Under the pieces are notes generated by a model. It was not told where the DNA came from and made no database searches. It saw nothing but the letters and a program-made list of their open reading frames with translations. 47,273 nucleotides of DNA from Marinilabiliales bacterium (GTDB lineage: Bacteria > Bacteroidota > Bacteroidia > Bacteroidales > PUMT01): NCBI GenBank assembly GCA_007695015.1, contig REEN01000019.1:1-47273 (forward strand), written 5' to 3'. The position numbers were made by a program, and so were the translations under genes. This document shows, one piece after another, positions 26,567 to 35,316 of the stretch. Numbering within the stretch: position 1 is the first letter of the stretch; every line of letters begins with the position of its first letter.

Positions 26567-26962
26567 TCACTGCTTGTTAAAAACTGCTGTATAATCCTCG
26601 CCGTCAACCCTGTAGTTCCAATTGATCCTTCGCATGTTTGATGTTGCCGCTCCGCTGCCGCTGACCCGGAATGTACCTCCGCGGCTTTGAACAGTCTGAT
26701 GCTCTATTGTTAGCGAAAGTCCGACAACATCTGCAATGACCTCGGCCCGGAGATCAAGGTTGGAAAAGTTGCCGATGATTATCCTGCTGTCATCGCCCGG
26801 GTAATAGTCAATGCCCACCAAAAATGTCTGACTGCCGAAAGCTTCACTCTCTTCCGTAACTCTCCACGTGCCTTCCAATGAGCGGGGGCCGAAAATTTCG
26901 TCATCACATGAGGCAAAGGTCACTGCAATTAATACCAGCACCGGCAATACCCGTATTCTCAT
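26567..26962 (-). CDS. Small lipoprotein, lipocalin-like
   Basis: The 131-residue product has a lipoprotein signal (VLPVLVLIAVTFASC, C19) followed by a short beta-strand-rich domain with the entry LEGTWRVTEESE, as in Bacteroidota lipocalin-like and META-like lipoproteins. Late strands read GGTFRVSGSGA and INWNYRVDGEDY. I do not recognise a specific family. It follows the urocanase gene by 45 bp on the same strand, which suggests co-transcription but no shared function. Confidence 0.75.
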   Translation of the reverse strand: MRIRVLPVLVLIAVTFASCDDEIFGPRSLEGTWRVTEESEAFGSQTFLVGIDYYPGDDSRIIIGNFSNLDLRAEVIADVVGLSLTIEHQTVQSRGGTFRVSGSGAATSNMRRINWNYRVDGEDYTAVFNKQ

Positions 26963-27007
26963 TGTTGTGGTCTTATCAGATTAATCATCATAAACGTTTA
27001 TCACTGA

Positions 27008-29020
27008 TCACCCCTGCAGTCCGTCAAGCAGGTCATCACTGACCAGGTTGGGCATTGTGACCCTGAGCAGCTGATTTTGTTCCATTTCACGCTTTATTGC
27101 ATGCATGGCCCCCTCATTTCTTGCCCAGCATCTTCGGGCAATACCGTTACTGACATCCCAGTGCAGCATCATTTCCAGACGCCGGTCAGCCTCAGGCGAG
27201 CCATCCAGCACCATCCCGAAACCACCGTTGATCACCTCACCCCAGCCTACACCGCCACCGTTGTGAAGAGAGACCCATGTGGCACCCCTGAATGCATCGC
27301 CAATAACATTATGTATCGCCATATCGGCTGTAAAGGATGAACCGTCATAAATGTGGGAGGTCTCCCTGAAGGGTGAATCTGTTCCGGAAACATCATGATG
27401 GTCCCTGCCAAGAACTACCGGCGCCGATATTCTCCCCTCCCTGATCGCTCTATTGAAGGCTGAGGCAATTCTTATCCTGCCCGTTGCATCTGCATAAAGA
27501 ATTCTGGCTTTTGATCCTACCACGAGATTATTTTTGCCTGCCTCCTTTATCCATAAAAGATTGTCTTCAAGCTGCGTCATGATATCTGCAGGAGCCGACC
27601 TGATAATATCTTCCAGCACCCCGGCCGCAATCGCATCAGTTTCCTCAAGGTCTTTGGCAAGTGATGAAGTGCAAACCCATCTGAAAGGCCCGAAACCATA
27701 GTCAAAAAAGAGCGGCCCCATAATATCCTGAACATACGAGGCATACCGGTAATTACCAGAAGCGTCAAAGACATCGGCACCAGCCCGCCCGGCCTCAAGC
27801 AGGAAGGCATTCCCGTAATCCCAGAAATACATTCCCTCTTGCACCAGGGCATTGACAGCCTCTACATGGCGCCTGAGCGAAATACGCACCATCTCCCTGA
27901 ATTTGCCGGGATCAGTTACCATAAGTTCGTTTGCCTCTTCAAAACTTATGCCTGCCGGATAATATCCACCCGACCAGGGGTTATGGAGCGAGGTCTGATC
28001 TGATCCCATCTCAACAGGGATCTTGTCCTGCACAAGCTTTTCAAGCAGGTCAATTACATTTCCGCGATAAGCAATGGAAACAGACTCCATTTTTTTTCTG
28101 GCGTCCATGGCACGACTTACGACACTGTCAAGATCATCGTAAACCTCGTCAACCCATCCCTGGGAGTGCCTGATTTCTGTTGCCCTGGGATTCACTTCGG
28201 CTACAAGGCAGATCCCTCCGGCAATTACTGTTGCCTTTGGCTGTGCACCCGACATACCTCCAAGACCACTTGTCACGAATATTTTACCCCGCAGGTCACC
28301 CTTCATATTTCCGGAGATACGCCTGCCTGCATTCAAGACTGTTATCGCGGTGCCATGCACTATTCCCTGGGGGCCTATATACATGAATGAGCCGGCTGTC
28401 ATCTGGCCGTACTGACTGACACCCAGCGCATTCATCCTGTCATAATCCTCCCTGGATGAATAGTTGGGAATTACCATCCCGTTGGTTACGACAACCCTGG
28501 GCGCTTCAGGATGTGATGGGAACAGGCCCATAGGGTGGCCCGAGTAGAGTACCAGGGTCTGATCATCTGTCATAGTCGCCAGGTACTGCATGGTGAGAAG
28601 GTACTGAGCCCAGTTCTGGAAAACGGCACCGTTCCCGCCGTAAGTTATCAGCTCATGCGGATGCTGGGCAACCGACCTGTCAAGGTTATTGCTGAGCATC
28701 AGCATTATCGCAGCAGCCTGAACTGATCTGTGAGGATAATCGTCAATTGAGCGCGCCGATATCTCATATGCGGGCATAAAACGGTACATGTAAATTCTGC
28801 CGTACTTTTCAAGCTCTCCGGCAAACTCCTGAGCGAGTACGTTGTGGTGGCGGGGCGGGAAATACCTCAGGGCATTCCTGATTGCCAGCCTTTTTTCACC
28901 TTCGCTGAGGATCATCTTTCTGGCAGGGGCGTGGTTTACATCAGGATCAAAAACCGGATCGGGTGGCAGATCCTTTGGTATGCCCTCAAGAATCATTTTT
29001 TTGAACTCTTCACTGGTCAT
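27008..29020 (-). CDS. hutU: Urocanate hydratase HutU (long form)
   Basis: Urocanase converts urocanate to imidazolone propionate, the second step of histidine breakdown, using tightly bound NAD+. The 670-residue protein has the NAD-site motif TYGGNGAVFQNWAQY near 125-139, GLGGMSGAQPKA, the NPWSGGYYPAG segment, and GPFRWVCTSSLAKDLEETD with the catalytic-region cysteine C450. WVSLHNGGGVGWGEVINGG is also characteristic. It is about 110 residues longer than the classical enzyme of roughly 555, with extra sequence early on (FPPRHHNVLAQEFAGELEKY); I take this to be the longer Bacteroidota form. No hutH, hutI or hutG is in the window. A strong terminator lies 38 bp upstream, so it needs its own promoter, which I could not find. 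Confidence 0.95.
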   Translation of the reverse strand: MTSEEFKKMILEGIPKDLPPDPVFDPDVNHAPARKMILSEGEKRLAIRNALRYFPPRHHNVLAQEFAGELEKYGRIYMYRFMPAYEISARSIDDYPHRSVQAAAIMLMLSNNLDRSVAQHPHELITYGGNGAVFQNWAQYLLTMQYLATMTDDQTLVLYSGHPMGLFPSHPEAPRVVVTNGMVIPNYSSREDYDRMNALGVSQYGQMTAGSFMYIGPQGIVHGTAITVLNAGRRISGNMKGDLRGKIFVTSGLGGMSGAQPKATVIAGGICLVAEVNPRATEIRHSQGWVDEVYDDLDSVVSRAMDARKKMESVSIAYRGNVIDLLEKLVQDKIPVEMGSDQTSLHNPWSGGYYPAGISFEEANELMVTDPGKFREMVRISLRRHVEAVNALVQEGMYFWDYGNAFLLEAGRAGADVFDASGNYRYASYVQDIMGPLFFDYGFGPFRWVCTSSLAKDLEETDAIAAGVLEDIIRSAPADIMTQLEDNLLWIKEAGKNNLVVGSKARILYADATGRIRIASAFNRAIREGRISAPVVLGRDHHDVSGTDSPFRETSHIYDGSSFTADMAIHNVIGDAFRGATWVSLHNGGGVGWGEVINGGFGMVLDGSPEADRRLEMMLHWDVSNGIARRCWARNEGAMHAIKREMEQNQLLRVTMPNLVSDDLLDGLQG

Positions 29021-29057
29021 AAGGCTATTTTTTCCCTGCGAGCGAAATTAGCATAAA

Positions 29058-29090
29058 AAAACCGCACTCCATCGGATGAAGTGCGGTTTT
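29058..29090 (-). terminator. Strong hairpin terminator after the zinc-ribbon gene
   Basis: AAAACCGCACT at 29058-29068 and its exact reverse complement AGTGCGGTTTT at 29080-29090 flank an 11-base loop. A run of A on one side and T on the other gives a U-tract in either direction. It lies 88 bp past the minus-strand zinc-ribbon gene and 38 bp before the hutU start, separating the two units. Confidence 0.9.
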
Positions 29091-29178
29091 ATTAAATTAC
29101 CGCAATGCTATTACAGTAGTTCGGGATTATTCCATTGCAACATGATTGTTGTGCCTATGCCGTAACATCTGCCGGCTC

Positions 29179-29958
29179 TTATTCAGGAGCTGCTTCAGAG
29201 GTCATTATCTCACTGTCTACCAGTATCCTCCCACAATATTCGCAAACAATGATCTTTTTTCTTGATCTTATATCAAGCTGTCTTTGGGGGGGTATCTTGT
29301 TGAAGCATCCTCCGCAGGCATCCCTCTCAACCGTCACAACGGCCAGTCCGTTGCGTGCATTTTTCCTTATCCTTTTGTAGGCTGTGAGAAGCCTTGGTTC
29401 AATAAGATCCTCAAATTTATCAGACCTGGCATTAAGCTCCTCCTCCTCCTTCTGCGTTTCTGATATTATACTGTTAAGCTCATTCTTCTTATCTTCAAGA
29501 TCTCTTGACCTTTCTTCAAGTAACAGACGTGCTTCCGCTTCCAGCTGTTTCTTCTCTTCAAGCTGCAGGGCAAACTCCTTGATCCTCTTCTCCGACAACT
29601 CAATCTCAAGGGTCTGGAATTCGATCTCCTTTGACAATGAATCATACTCCCGGTTGTTCCGCACATTCATCTGCTGATCCTGGTATTTCTTTATCAGGGC
29701 CTGTGCATCAACAATTTCATTCTTTTTATTCTGCACCGAGGCTTCCATCTCCTTCATCTCCTCAAGAATATTTGCAAGCCTGGTCTGAAGTCCCTCTAAC
29801 TCATCTTCAAGATCCTGTACCTCAAGGGGCAGTTCACCCCTTAGTATTTTGATTTTATCAACCTCAGAATCAATCATCTGTAACTCATAAAGAAACCTCA
29901 GTTTTTCCTCTGTTGTTCTTTCTGCCTGTTCCTGCGATTTTTTTGTGTCGGTTGTCAT
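29179..29958 (-). CDS. Coiled-coil protein with C-terminal C4 zinc ribbon
   Basis: The 259-residue protein has a long helical coiled coil (about 17-185, rich in E, K, L and Q) and a zinc ribbon with C215 and C218 (ACGGCFNKIPP) and C239 and C242 (VCEYCGR). This is the arrangement of the CT398/Cdsz-like zinc-ribbon family found across bacteria, whose role is not firmly known. Its ATG overlaps the stop of the Nif3-like gene (ATGA, four bases), so the two are probably translationally coupled. The pairing of a Nif3-like gene with this family recurs in many bacteria, which suggests a shared function. Confidence 0.9.
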   Translation of the reverse strand: MTTDTKKSQEQAERTTEEKLRFLYELQMIDSEVDKIKILRGELPLEVQDLEDELEGLQTRLANILEEMKEMEASVQNKKNEIVDAQALIKKYQDQQMNVRNNREYDSLSKEIEFQTLEIELSEKRIKEFALQLEEKKQLEAEARLLLEERSRDLEDKKNELNSIISETQKEEEELNARSDKFEDLIEPRLLTAYKRIRKNARNGLAVVTVERDACGGCFNKIPPQRQLDIRSRKKIIVCEYCGRILVDSEIMTSEAAPE

Positions 29959-31061
29959 AGCCAGTAATGAATGGGATTTGTGTTAATTTCTGAAAAATGA
30001 ACCGCAAAGTTAGGTATTTTTTTTGTAATCAGCTCATGAAATATTTCCATAGTAAACTGTTCGCTCTCATAATGTCCGATGTCAGCTATCATCATCATGC
30101 CATCAGCTTTGAAAAAATCGTGGTATTTAAAGTCCCCGGAAACAAAAACATCTGCTCCTGCTGCCCGTGCAGCATAGGTAAGCGAACTGCCGCTCCCGCC
30201 GCACACTGCGACCTTTTTTATATCATTATCCGGAAAGGCAGTATGTCTTATAGCTGCTGATTTAAGGTTTTCCTTAAGCATCGCCATAAAATCTCCGGGT
30301 TTCATGGCCCCGGCAAGATTACCGGTAATCCCCATCCCTGCCCTTTCGTACCGGTTACCAAGATGGTAAATATCGTAGGCAACCTCCTCGTAGGGATGAG
30401 CCTCCAGCATCGCAGAAACAACCTGCTTTTCCAGATATTCCGGGTAAATTGTTTCAATTCTCAGCTCCTTTTCAAAATGCAGGGAGCCTGCCCTCCCGGC
30501 ATAGGGATCGGTATTCTCACTCCCCCTGAAACTACCTTCCCCGGTTACATTGAAGCTGCACTGGTCATAATCGCCGATCTGACCGGCACCGGCTTTGAAG
30601 ATTGCCTGCCGTACTGCCGGAGCATCTTTTACAGGGACAAATACAACCAGTTTTCTTAAAATCCCGCTTACAGGCGATAAAATACGCTGTTCTGCAAGTC
30701 CTATTTTGGAGGCAAGCCGGCTGCTTACCCCACCCCATACACTGTCAATATTCGTGTGGGCCGAATATATTGCTATGTTTTTACGTACAGCTTTCAGCAA
30801 TATCCGGCCTGTGGTAGTATCTCCGGTCAGCTTCTTGATCCCGCCGAAAATGAGCGGGTGATGGGATACGATCATGCCTGCACCTTTCGCGACAGCTTCA
30901 TCAACCACCTCTTCAGTAACATCAAGACATAAAAGCACACCACTGGTTTCCTGTTCCCCCTCGCCCACCTGCAACCCCGAATTGTCATACGATTCCTGTA
31001 AAGGAAGGGGAGCAAAATCCTCAATAGCCCTTAATATTTCTTTTACCTTCTTTACCTTCAT
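29955..31061 (-). CDS. Nif3-like dinuclear metal centre hexameric protein
   Basis: The 368-residue protein matches the long YqfO-type Nif3 family, with a PII-like inserted domain (about 130-230) between two halves of the metal-binding core. Metal ligands are visible as H67 and H68 in VSHHPLIFGG, D106 in AHTNIDSV, and the late DIGHYESEQF histidine and glutamate. Family members bind two metal ions in a toroidal hexamer. Proposed roles include GTP cyclohydrolase-like activity, but none is established. It follows the MerR gene after a 143-bp gap holding an inverted repeat, and overlaps the zinc-ribbon gene by four bases. Confidence 0.92.
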   Translation of the reverse strand: MKVKKVKEILRAIEDFAPLPLQESYDNSGLQVGEGEQETSGVLLCLDVTEEVVDEAVAKGAGMIVSHHPLIFGGIKKLTGDTTTGRILLKAVRKNIAIYSAHTNIDSVWGGVSSRLASKIGLAEQRILSPVSGILRKLVVFVPVKDAPAVRQAIFKAGAGQIGDYDQCSFNVTGEGSFRGSENTDPYAGRAGSLHFEKELRIETIYPEYLEKQVVSAMLEAHPYEEVAYDIYHLGNRYERAGMGITGNLAGAMKPGDFMAMLKENLKSAAIRHTAFPDNDIKKVAVCGGSGSSLTYAARAAGADVFVSGDFKYHDFFKADGMMMIADIGHYESEQFTMEIFHELITKKIPNFAVHFSEINTNPIHYWL

Positions 31062-31111
31062 TATAAGTTCTTATGGTTGTAACTGAGTGAACGGGACCGG
31101 CACTTAACGGT

Positions 31112-31141
31112 TCCGGCAATACCCTGGCGCATATTGCCGGA
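31112..31141. repeat. Perfect 9-bp inverted repeat with 12-base loop between MerR and Nif3 genes
   Basis: TCCGGCAAT at 31112-31120 is mirrored exactly by ATTGCCGGA at 31133-31141. No T-run follows in the minus-strand direction of transcription, so it is a poor terminator. It may be an operator, for instance for the adjacent MerR-type regulator, or an RNA stem. Confidence 0.6.
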
Positions 31142-31204
31142 TTATAATAAAGCGGCATGGGGTTAAATCATAAACAGTCCGGAATAGCACAGGAACCAAC
31201 CGGT

Positions 31205-31540
31205 TTACAATCCTTCTTTTATTTCCAGGAGCATCCCTTTAACCTCCTTAAGGATCCTTACAAGTTCGAAATTTTTTACCGTATTTTCCCTGTTTTCCCT
31301 GATCTTCTTCTTGGCCCCCTTCAGGGTCATTCCCCGCTCTTTAACCAGTTCATGAATAAGGTAAAAATTATTTATGTCTTCAATGGTAAAAAACCGGTTA
31401 CCCTTCTTGTTCTTCTTTGGTTTTATAATATCGAACTCCTTTTCCCAGTAACGGATAAGAGAGGTGTTCACATTGAACATATCAGCAATCTCGCCGATGG
31501 AGTAATAGAGCTTTTCAACTTTTTTTTCTTTGTAGGGCAC
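31205..31540 (-). CDS. MerR family transcriptional regulator
   Basis: This is a compact 111-residue regulator. The winged helix-turn-helix spans about 12-80, with SIGEIADMFNVNTSLIRYWE as helix-turn-helix and the wing containing KNKKGNRFFTIEDI. After it only a short helix remains, and there is no cysteine-rich effector domain, so the inducer is unknown. It starts 10 bp after the M23 peptidase stop and is thus likely in one operon with it. In Bacteroidota this small MerR protein is commonly seen next to an M23 peptidase and alaS, as here. Confidence 0.92.
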   Translation of the reverse strand: MPYKEKKVEKLYYSIGEIADMFNVNTSLIRYWEKEFDIIKPKKNKKGNRFFTIEDINNFYLIHELVKERGMTLKGAKKKIRENRENTVKNFELVRILKEVKGMLLEIKEGL

Positions 31541-31550
31541 GGTAAAATAA

Positions 31551-32531
31551 TTAATAACCCATGAATGAACCTCCTTGCATTGACATCTCGATCATTGCAT
31601 CAAACTCCTCGGGTGAGAGATCACCGTAGAAATAATTGACGGGATCAACAGGACGGTTATTCTTGATTACCTCATAATGCAGATGTGGTGCTGTTGATGC
31701 GCCGGTATTTCCAACAAGCCCGATAACATCCCCCCGTTTAACTTCCTGCCCCCGCCTTACCAGGACCCTGTCCAGGTGAGCATACCTTGTCCGGTACCCG
31801 TATCCATGATCAATGTCGACAAAAGTACCGTAACCCCTCCGTGACCTGTCATTTATCACACGCGCAACCACGCCGTTTCCGGTTGCATATACATCAGTCC
31901 CCCTGGGAGCAGTAAAGTCCATCCCTTCATGGAACATACGTATTTTATATATCGGGTGAATTCTCCAGCCCCAATAACCTCCGATTCTCCTGATATCCCT
32001 GATTGCAACCGGCTGGATTGAAGGAATACTTGCAAGCATATCTTCTTTGTTCAAGGCCAGGTCTATTACCTCATCATATGAAATGGACTGGACATAGAGC
32101 TGCTTCTTCAGGATATCAATCCTTCTTGCTGTCTCAATTATAAGATCGCTGTTCTCGTAACCCTCAAGTTCCGTATATCGGTTTACACCGCCAAAACCGG
32201 CTGTTCTTATCGATTTTGGTATAGGGTCGGCATTGAAAACGATACGGTAGATATTGTCGTCCCTGTTTTGAATATCATCCAGTACGTAGCCTATCTGATC
32301 AAGTTGCTTGTTGAGGATCTCATACTGCAGATTAAGCTGGTTTACCTCCCTCTTAAGCACCTTTTCCCTTGGAAGATCAAAAAAATAGCTGAATACAAGA
32401 AGATAAAGAACCGCTAAAACAACACTGGCAGAAAAATATGCAAAGAAGCTGAAGAATTTATCCCTGAACGAATGACTTATCCTGTCATACTGTAAAGTCT
32501 CGGGATTAAACCTGAATTTTTCCTTTGCCAT
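31551..32531 (-). CDS. M23 family metallopeptidase (LytM-type), membrane anchored
   Basis: The 326-residue protein has one N-terminal transmembrane helix (about 28-51) after a short cytoplasmic tail, then a coiled-coil stretch (about 55-95). Its LytM/M23 domain (about 185-310) lies in the periplasm. The zinc site is complete: H201 and D205 in MFHEGMDFTAP, and H283 and H285 in APHLHYE, with H252 as catalytic residue in TRYAHLD. Such enzymes cut peptidoglycan cross-links or act in cell-division and wall remodelling. It is divergent from alaS and precedes the MerR gene. Confidence 0.93.
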   Translation of the reverse strand: MAKEKFRFNPETLQYDRISHSFRDKFFSFFAYFSASVVLAVLYLLVFSYFFDLPREKVLKREVNQLNLQYEILNKQLDQIGYVLDDIQNRDDNIYRIVFNADPIPKSIRTAGFGGVNRYTELEGYENSDLIIETARRIDILKKQLYVQSISYDEVIDLALNKEDMLASIPSIQPVAIRDIRRIGGYWGWRIHPIYKIRMFHEGMDFTAPRGTDVYATGNGVVARVINDRSRRGYGTFVDIDHGYGYRTRYAHLDRVLVRRGQEVKRGDVIGLVGNTGASTAPHLHYEVIKNNRPVDPVNYFYGDLSPEEFDAMIEMSMQGGSFMGY

Positions 32532-32577
32532 AGAGCTGATTTTGAAAAATATAACCGGAAATTTCTATTCCAACCAA

Positions 32578-32609
32578 CAAATCTAATTGAAATAAACTAA
32601 TTTTACAAC
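32578..32609 (-). promoter_or_regulatory. Candidate promoter for the M23-MerR unit
   Basis: On the minus strand TTG at 32608-32606 (in TGTTG) precedes TAGATTTG at 32585-32578, a TAnnTTTG match, with a 20-bp spacer. Transcription would begin near 32572, about 40 bases before the M23 start. The upstream box is only a partial match. Confidence 0.45.
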
Positions 32610-32681
32610 AGGTTTTTTAATAAAAATAACATATAAATTGATCAAAATAACACATTCCATCTCTTTATAAAGTAACATTTT

Positions 32682-35309
32682 ATGAATTCCAACCATCTCC
32701 GCACCCTTTTTCTGGACTATTTCAGCAAACAAGATCACAGGATCCTTCCCTCCGCCCCCATCGTTGTAAAGGATGACCCTACCCTTATGTTTACTAATGC
32801 AGGAATGAACCAGTTCAAGGACTTTTTCCTCGGCACCAGGCAGCCTGAATACCCCAGGGTTGCCAATTCTCAGAAATGCCTTAGGGTTTCCGGCAAACAT
32901 AATGACCTTGAAGAGGTTGGTCACGACACCTACCACCACACAATGTTTGAGATGCTTGGTAACTGGTCGTTCGGCAATTATTTCAAAGAAGATGCCATAC
33001 GGTGGGCATACGATTTCCTCGTCAGAGAGTTACATATTCCTTCTGATCGCCTGTATGCAACAATATTCGAAGGCAGCAGCGAAGAAAACCTTGAAGAAGA
33101 TACAGAAGCCGGAGAATGCTGGAAAAAGTATCTTCCGGCTGACCGCATTTTGCCGGGAAGCAAAAAGGACAATTTCTGGGAAATGGGAGAAACAGGACCT
33201 TGCGGACCCTGTTCTGAGATACATATTGATATCCGCCCGGAGAAAGAGAGGAAGGCCCAGCCAGGTTCAGAACTCGTCAACCGCGAACACCCCCTGGTAA
33301 TTGAAATCTGGAACCTGGTATTCATCCAGTACAACAGGAAAGCCAACGGAAACCTTGAACCACTTCCGGCAAAACATGTAGACACCGGTATGGGGTTTGA
33401 AAGGCTTAGCATGGTGGTACAGGGTAAACAATCCAGCTACGATACAGATCTCTTTCAGCCACTTATCAAAAACATATCGGAAATTACAGGTTTTAAATAC
33501 GGATCGGGCGATAAAACCGACACCGCCATGAGGGTAATAGCAGACCATCTGCGCACCCTTTGTTTTTCGATAGCTGACGGGCAAATACCCTCCAACAATA
33601 AGGCCGGATATGTGATAAGACGAATCCTGAGACGCGCCATAAGGTACGGATTCAGTTTTCTTTCTCAGACAGATCCTTTCATTTACAAGCTTGTCCCTGC
33701 ACTTGTCAGCATAATGGCTGATGCATACCCTGAACTAAAAGCTCAGCAGGGCCTTATCGAAAAGGTGATCGAAGAGGAGGAGAGCGCTTTTTTGCGGACA
33801 CTGGACACCGGTATAAAGATGCTTGACCAGATGACCGCAACTTCAGCCTCAAATATCCTGAACGGGAAAAACGCCTTTATCCTTTATGACACCTATGGAT
33901 TCCCTCCCGACCTGACAGAGCTGATCCTTCGGGAGAAAGGGTTTTCATTTGACAAAAAGCAATTTGATGCTGAGATGGCGGCACAAAAAAACCGGTCAAG
34001 ACAGGATGCCAGGATTGAGGCAGGCGACTGGATCATTCTGGACAAAACCACCGAAAACGATTTTACCGGTTACGACCAGGTGGAGGCAGAGGCCAGGATT
34101 TCACGCTACCGGGCAATTAGATCAAAAGGACGGAACCTCTTCCATCTGGTTTTCAACCGAACCCCTTTCTATGCAGAAAGCGGCGGACAGATAGGTGATA
34201 CCGGATTTCTCACAGGCAACGATGAGAAGATTAAAATACTGAACACCATAAAAGAGAATGAGCTGATAATCCATATAACCGATAAATTACCCGCAGACCC
34301 TGAAAGTACATTCAGGGCCATTGTCGACGAACGCAGGAGAAAGCTTACTGCCAACAACCATACAGCCACTCATCTCCTTCACGATGCGTTGAGGAAAATC
34401 CTGGGTAACCACGTGGAGCAGAAGGGATCCCTGGTACACCATGACTATCTCCGGTTTGACTTCTCACACTTCCAGAAACTCAGTGATCAGGATAAAAGCA
34501 AAATTGAAGACGAGGTAAACTACAGGATAAGGGAGAATTTACCCAGGGAAGAAAACCGCAGGATACCTTTCAGCGAGGCAAAGAAATCAGGTGCTATTTC
34601 CCTTTTCGGGGAAAAATATGGCAACGAGGTCCGCACCATCCGTTTCGGCAACTCAATTGAATTGTGTGGAGGCACCCATGTTGAACGTACCGGACAGATA
34701 GGGCTGTTCAAGATCACTTCTGAATCGGCCATTGCAGCAGGTATCAGAAGGATTGAAGCAGTTACCGGTGCGAGGGCAGAAAAGTGGGTAAACGATCATC
34801 TAAACAAACTGAACCAGGTTAAATCCCTTTTAAAAAGTCCGGACGACCCTGTAAAGACCCTGGAGCAGCTTATCAAAGAAAAAGCCCGGCTTCAAAAAAT
34901 GGTTGAAGAGCTTAACAAGGGCAAGGCTGCCGGACTTAAGTCCTTGCTGATTAAAAATGCTGAAAAACAAGGCAATATAACCATCATTGCCGGGATGGTT
35001 GATGCAGATTCTCCCGCGTCACTCAAAGATCTCGCATTTCAGTTAAAAGGGGAGGTTCCCGGACTTTTCCTGGTGCTTGGCGCGGAAATTACAGGAAAAG
35101 CACACCTGGCAGTGATGTTAGCTGAGAATATTGTAAAGGAGAAAAACCTTAAAGCTAACGAACTTATACGTCAGGTCTCACCCTACATTCAAGGAGGCGG
35201 AGGGGGACAACCATTTTTCGCCACCGCAGGGGGCAAAAATCCTGCAGGTCTTGACAAAGCTATAAAAGAGATCACCCATCAGGCCAGGATAGCTTCAGGC
35301 CTGCAATGA
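32682..35309 (+). CDS. alaS: Alanine--tRNA ligase AlaS
   Basis: The 875-residue synthetase charges tRNA-Ala and edits mischarged serine and glycine. The N-terminal class II core shows MFTNAGMNQFKDFFLG and FEMLGNWSFGNYF. The editing domain has the zinc-site residues H560 and H564 (NHTATHLLH), C662 and H666 (LCGGTHV). A C-terminal DHHA1-type domain ends with QGGGGGQPFFATAGGK. The length is normal. It is divergent from the M23 gene and convergent with the ChaN-like gene, with only 7 bp between their stop codons. Confidence 0.98.
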   Translation: MNSNHLRTLFLDYFSKQDHRILPSAPIVVKDDPTLMFTNAGMNQFKDFFLGTRQPEYPRVANSQKCLRVSGKHNDLEEVGHDTYHHTMFEMLGNWSFGNYFKEDAIRWAYDFLVRELHIPSDRLYATIFEGSSEENLEEDTEAGECWKKYLPADRILPGSKKDNFWEMGETGPCGPCSEIHIDIRPEKERKAQPGSELVNREHPLVIEIWNLVFIQYNRKANGNLEPLPAKHVDTGMGFERLSMVVQGKQSSYDTDLFQPLIKNISEITGFKYGSGDKTDTAMRVIADHLRTLCFSIADGQIPSNNKAGYVIRRILRRAIRYGFSFLSQTDPFIYKLVPALVSIMADAYPELKAQQGLIEKVIEEEESAFLRTLDTGIKMLDQMTATSASNILNGKNAFILYDTYGFPPDLTELILREKGFSFDKKQFDAEMAAQKNRSRQDARIEAGDWIILDKTTENDFTGYDQVEAEARISRYRAIRSKGRNLFHLVFNRTPFYAESGGQIGDTGFLTGNDEKIKILNTIKENELIIHITDKLPADPESTFRAIVDERRRKLTANNHTATHLLHDALRKILGNHVEQKGSLVHHDYLRFDFSHFQKLSDQDKSKIEDEVNYRIRENLPREENRRIPFSEAKKSGAISLFGEKYGNEVRTIRFGNSIELCGGTHVERTGQIGLFKITSESAIAAGIRRIEAVTGARAEKWVNDHLNKLNQVKSLLKSPDDPVKTLEQLIKEKARLQKMVEELNKGKAAGLKSLLIKNAEKQGNITIIAGMVDADSPASLKDLAFQLKGEVPGLFLVLGAEITGKAHLAVMLAENIVKEKNLKANELIRQVSPYIQGGGGGQPFFATAGGKNPAGLDKAIKEITHQARIASGLQ

Positions 35310-35316
35310 TACCTCT

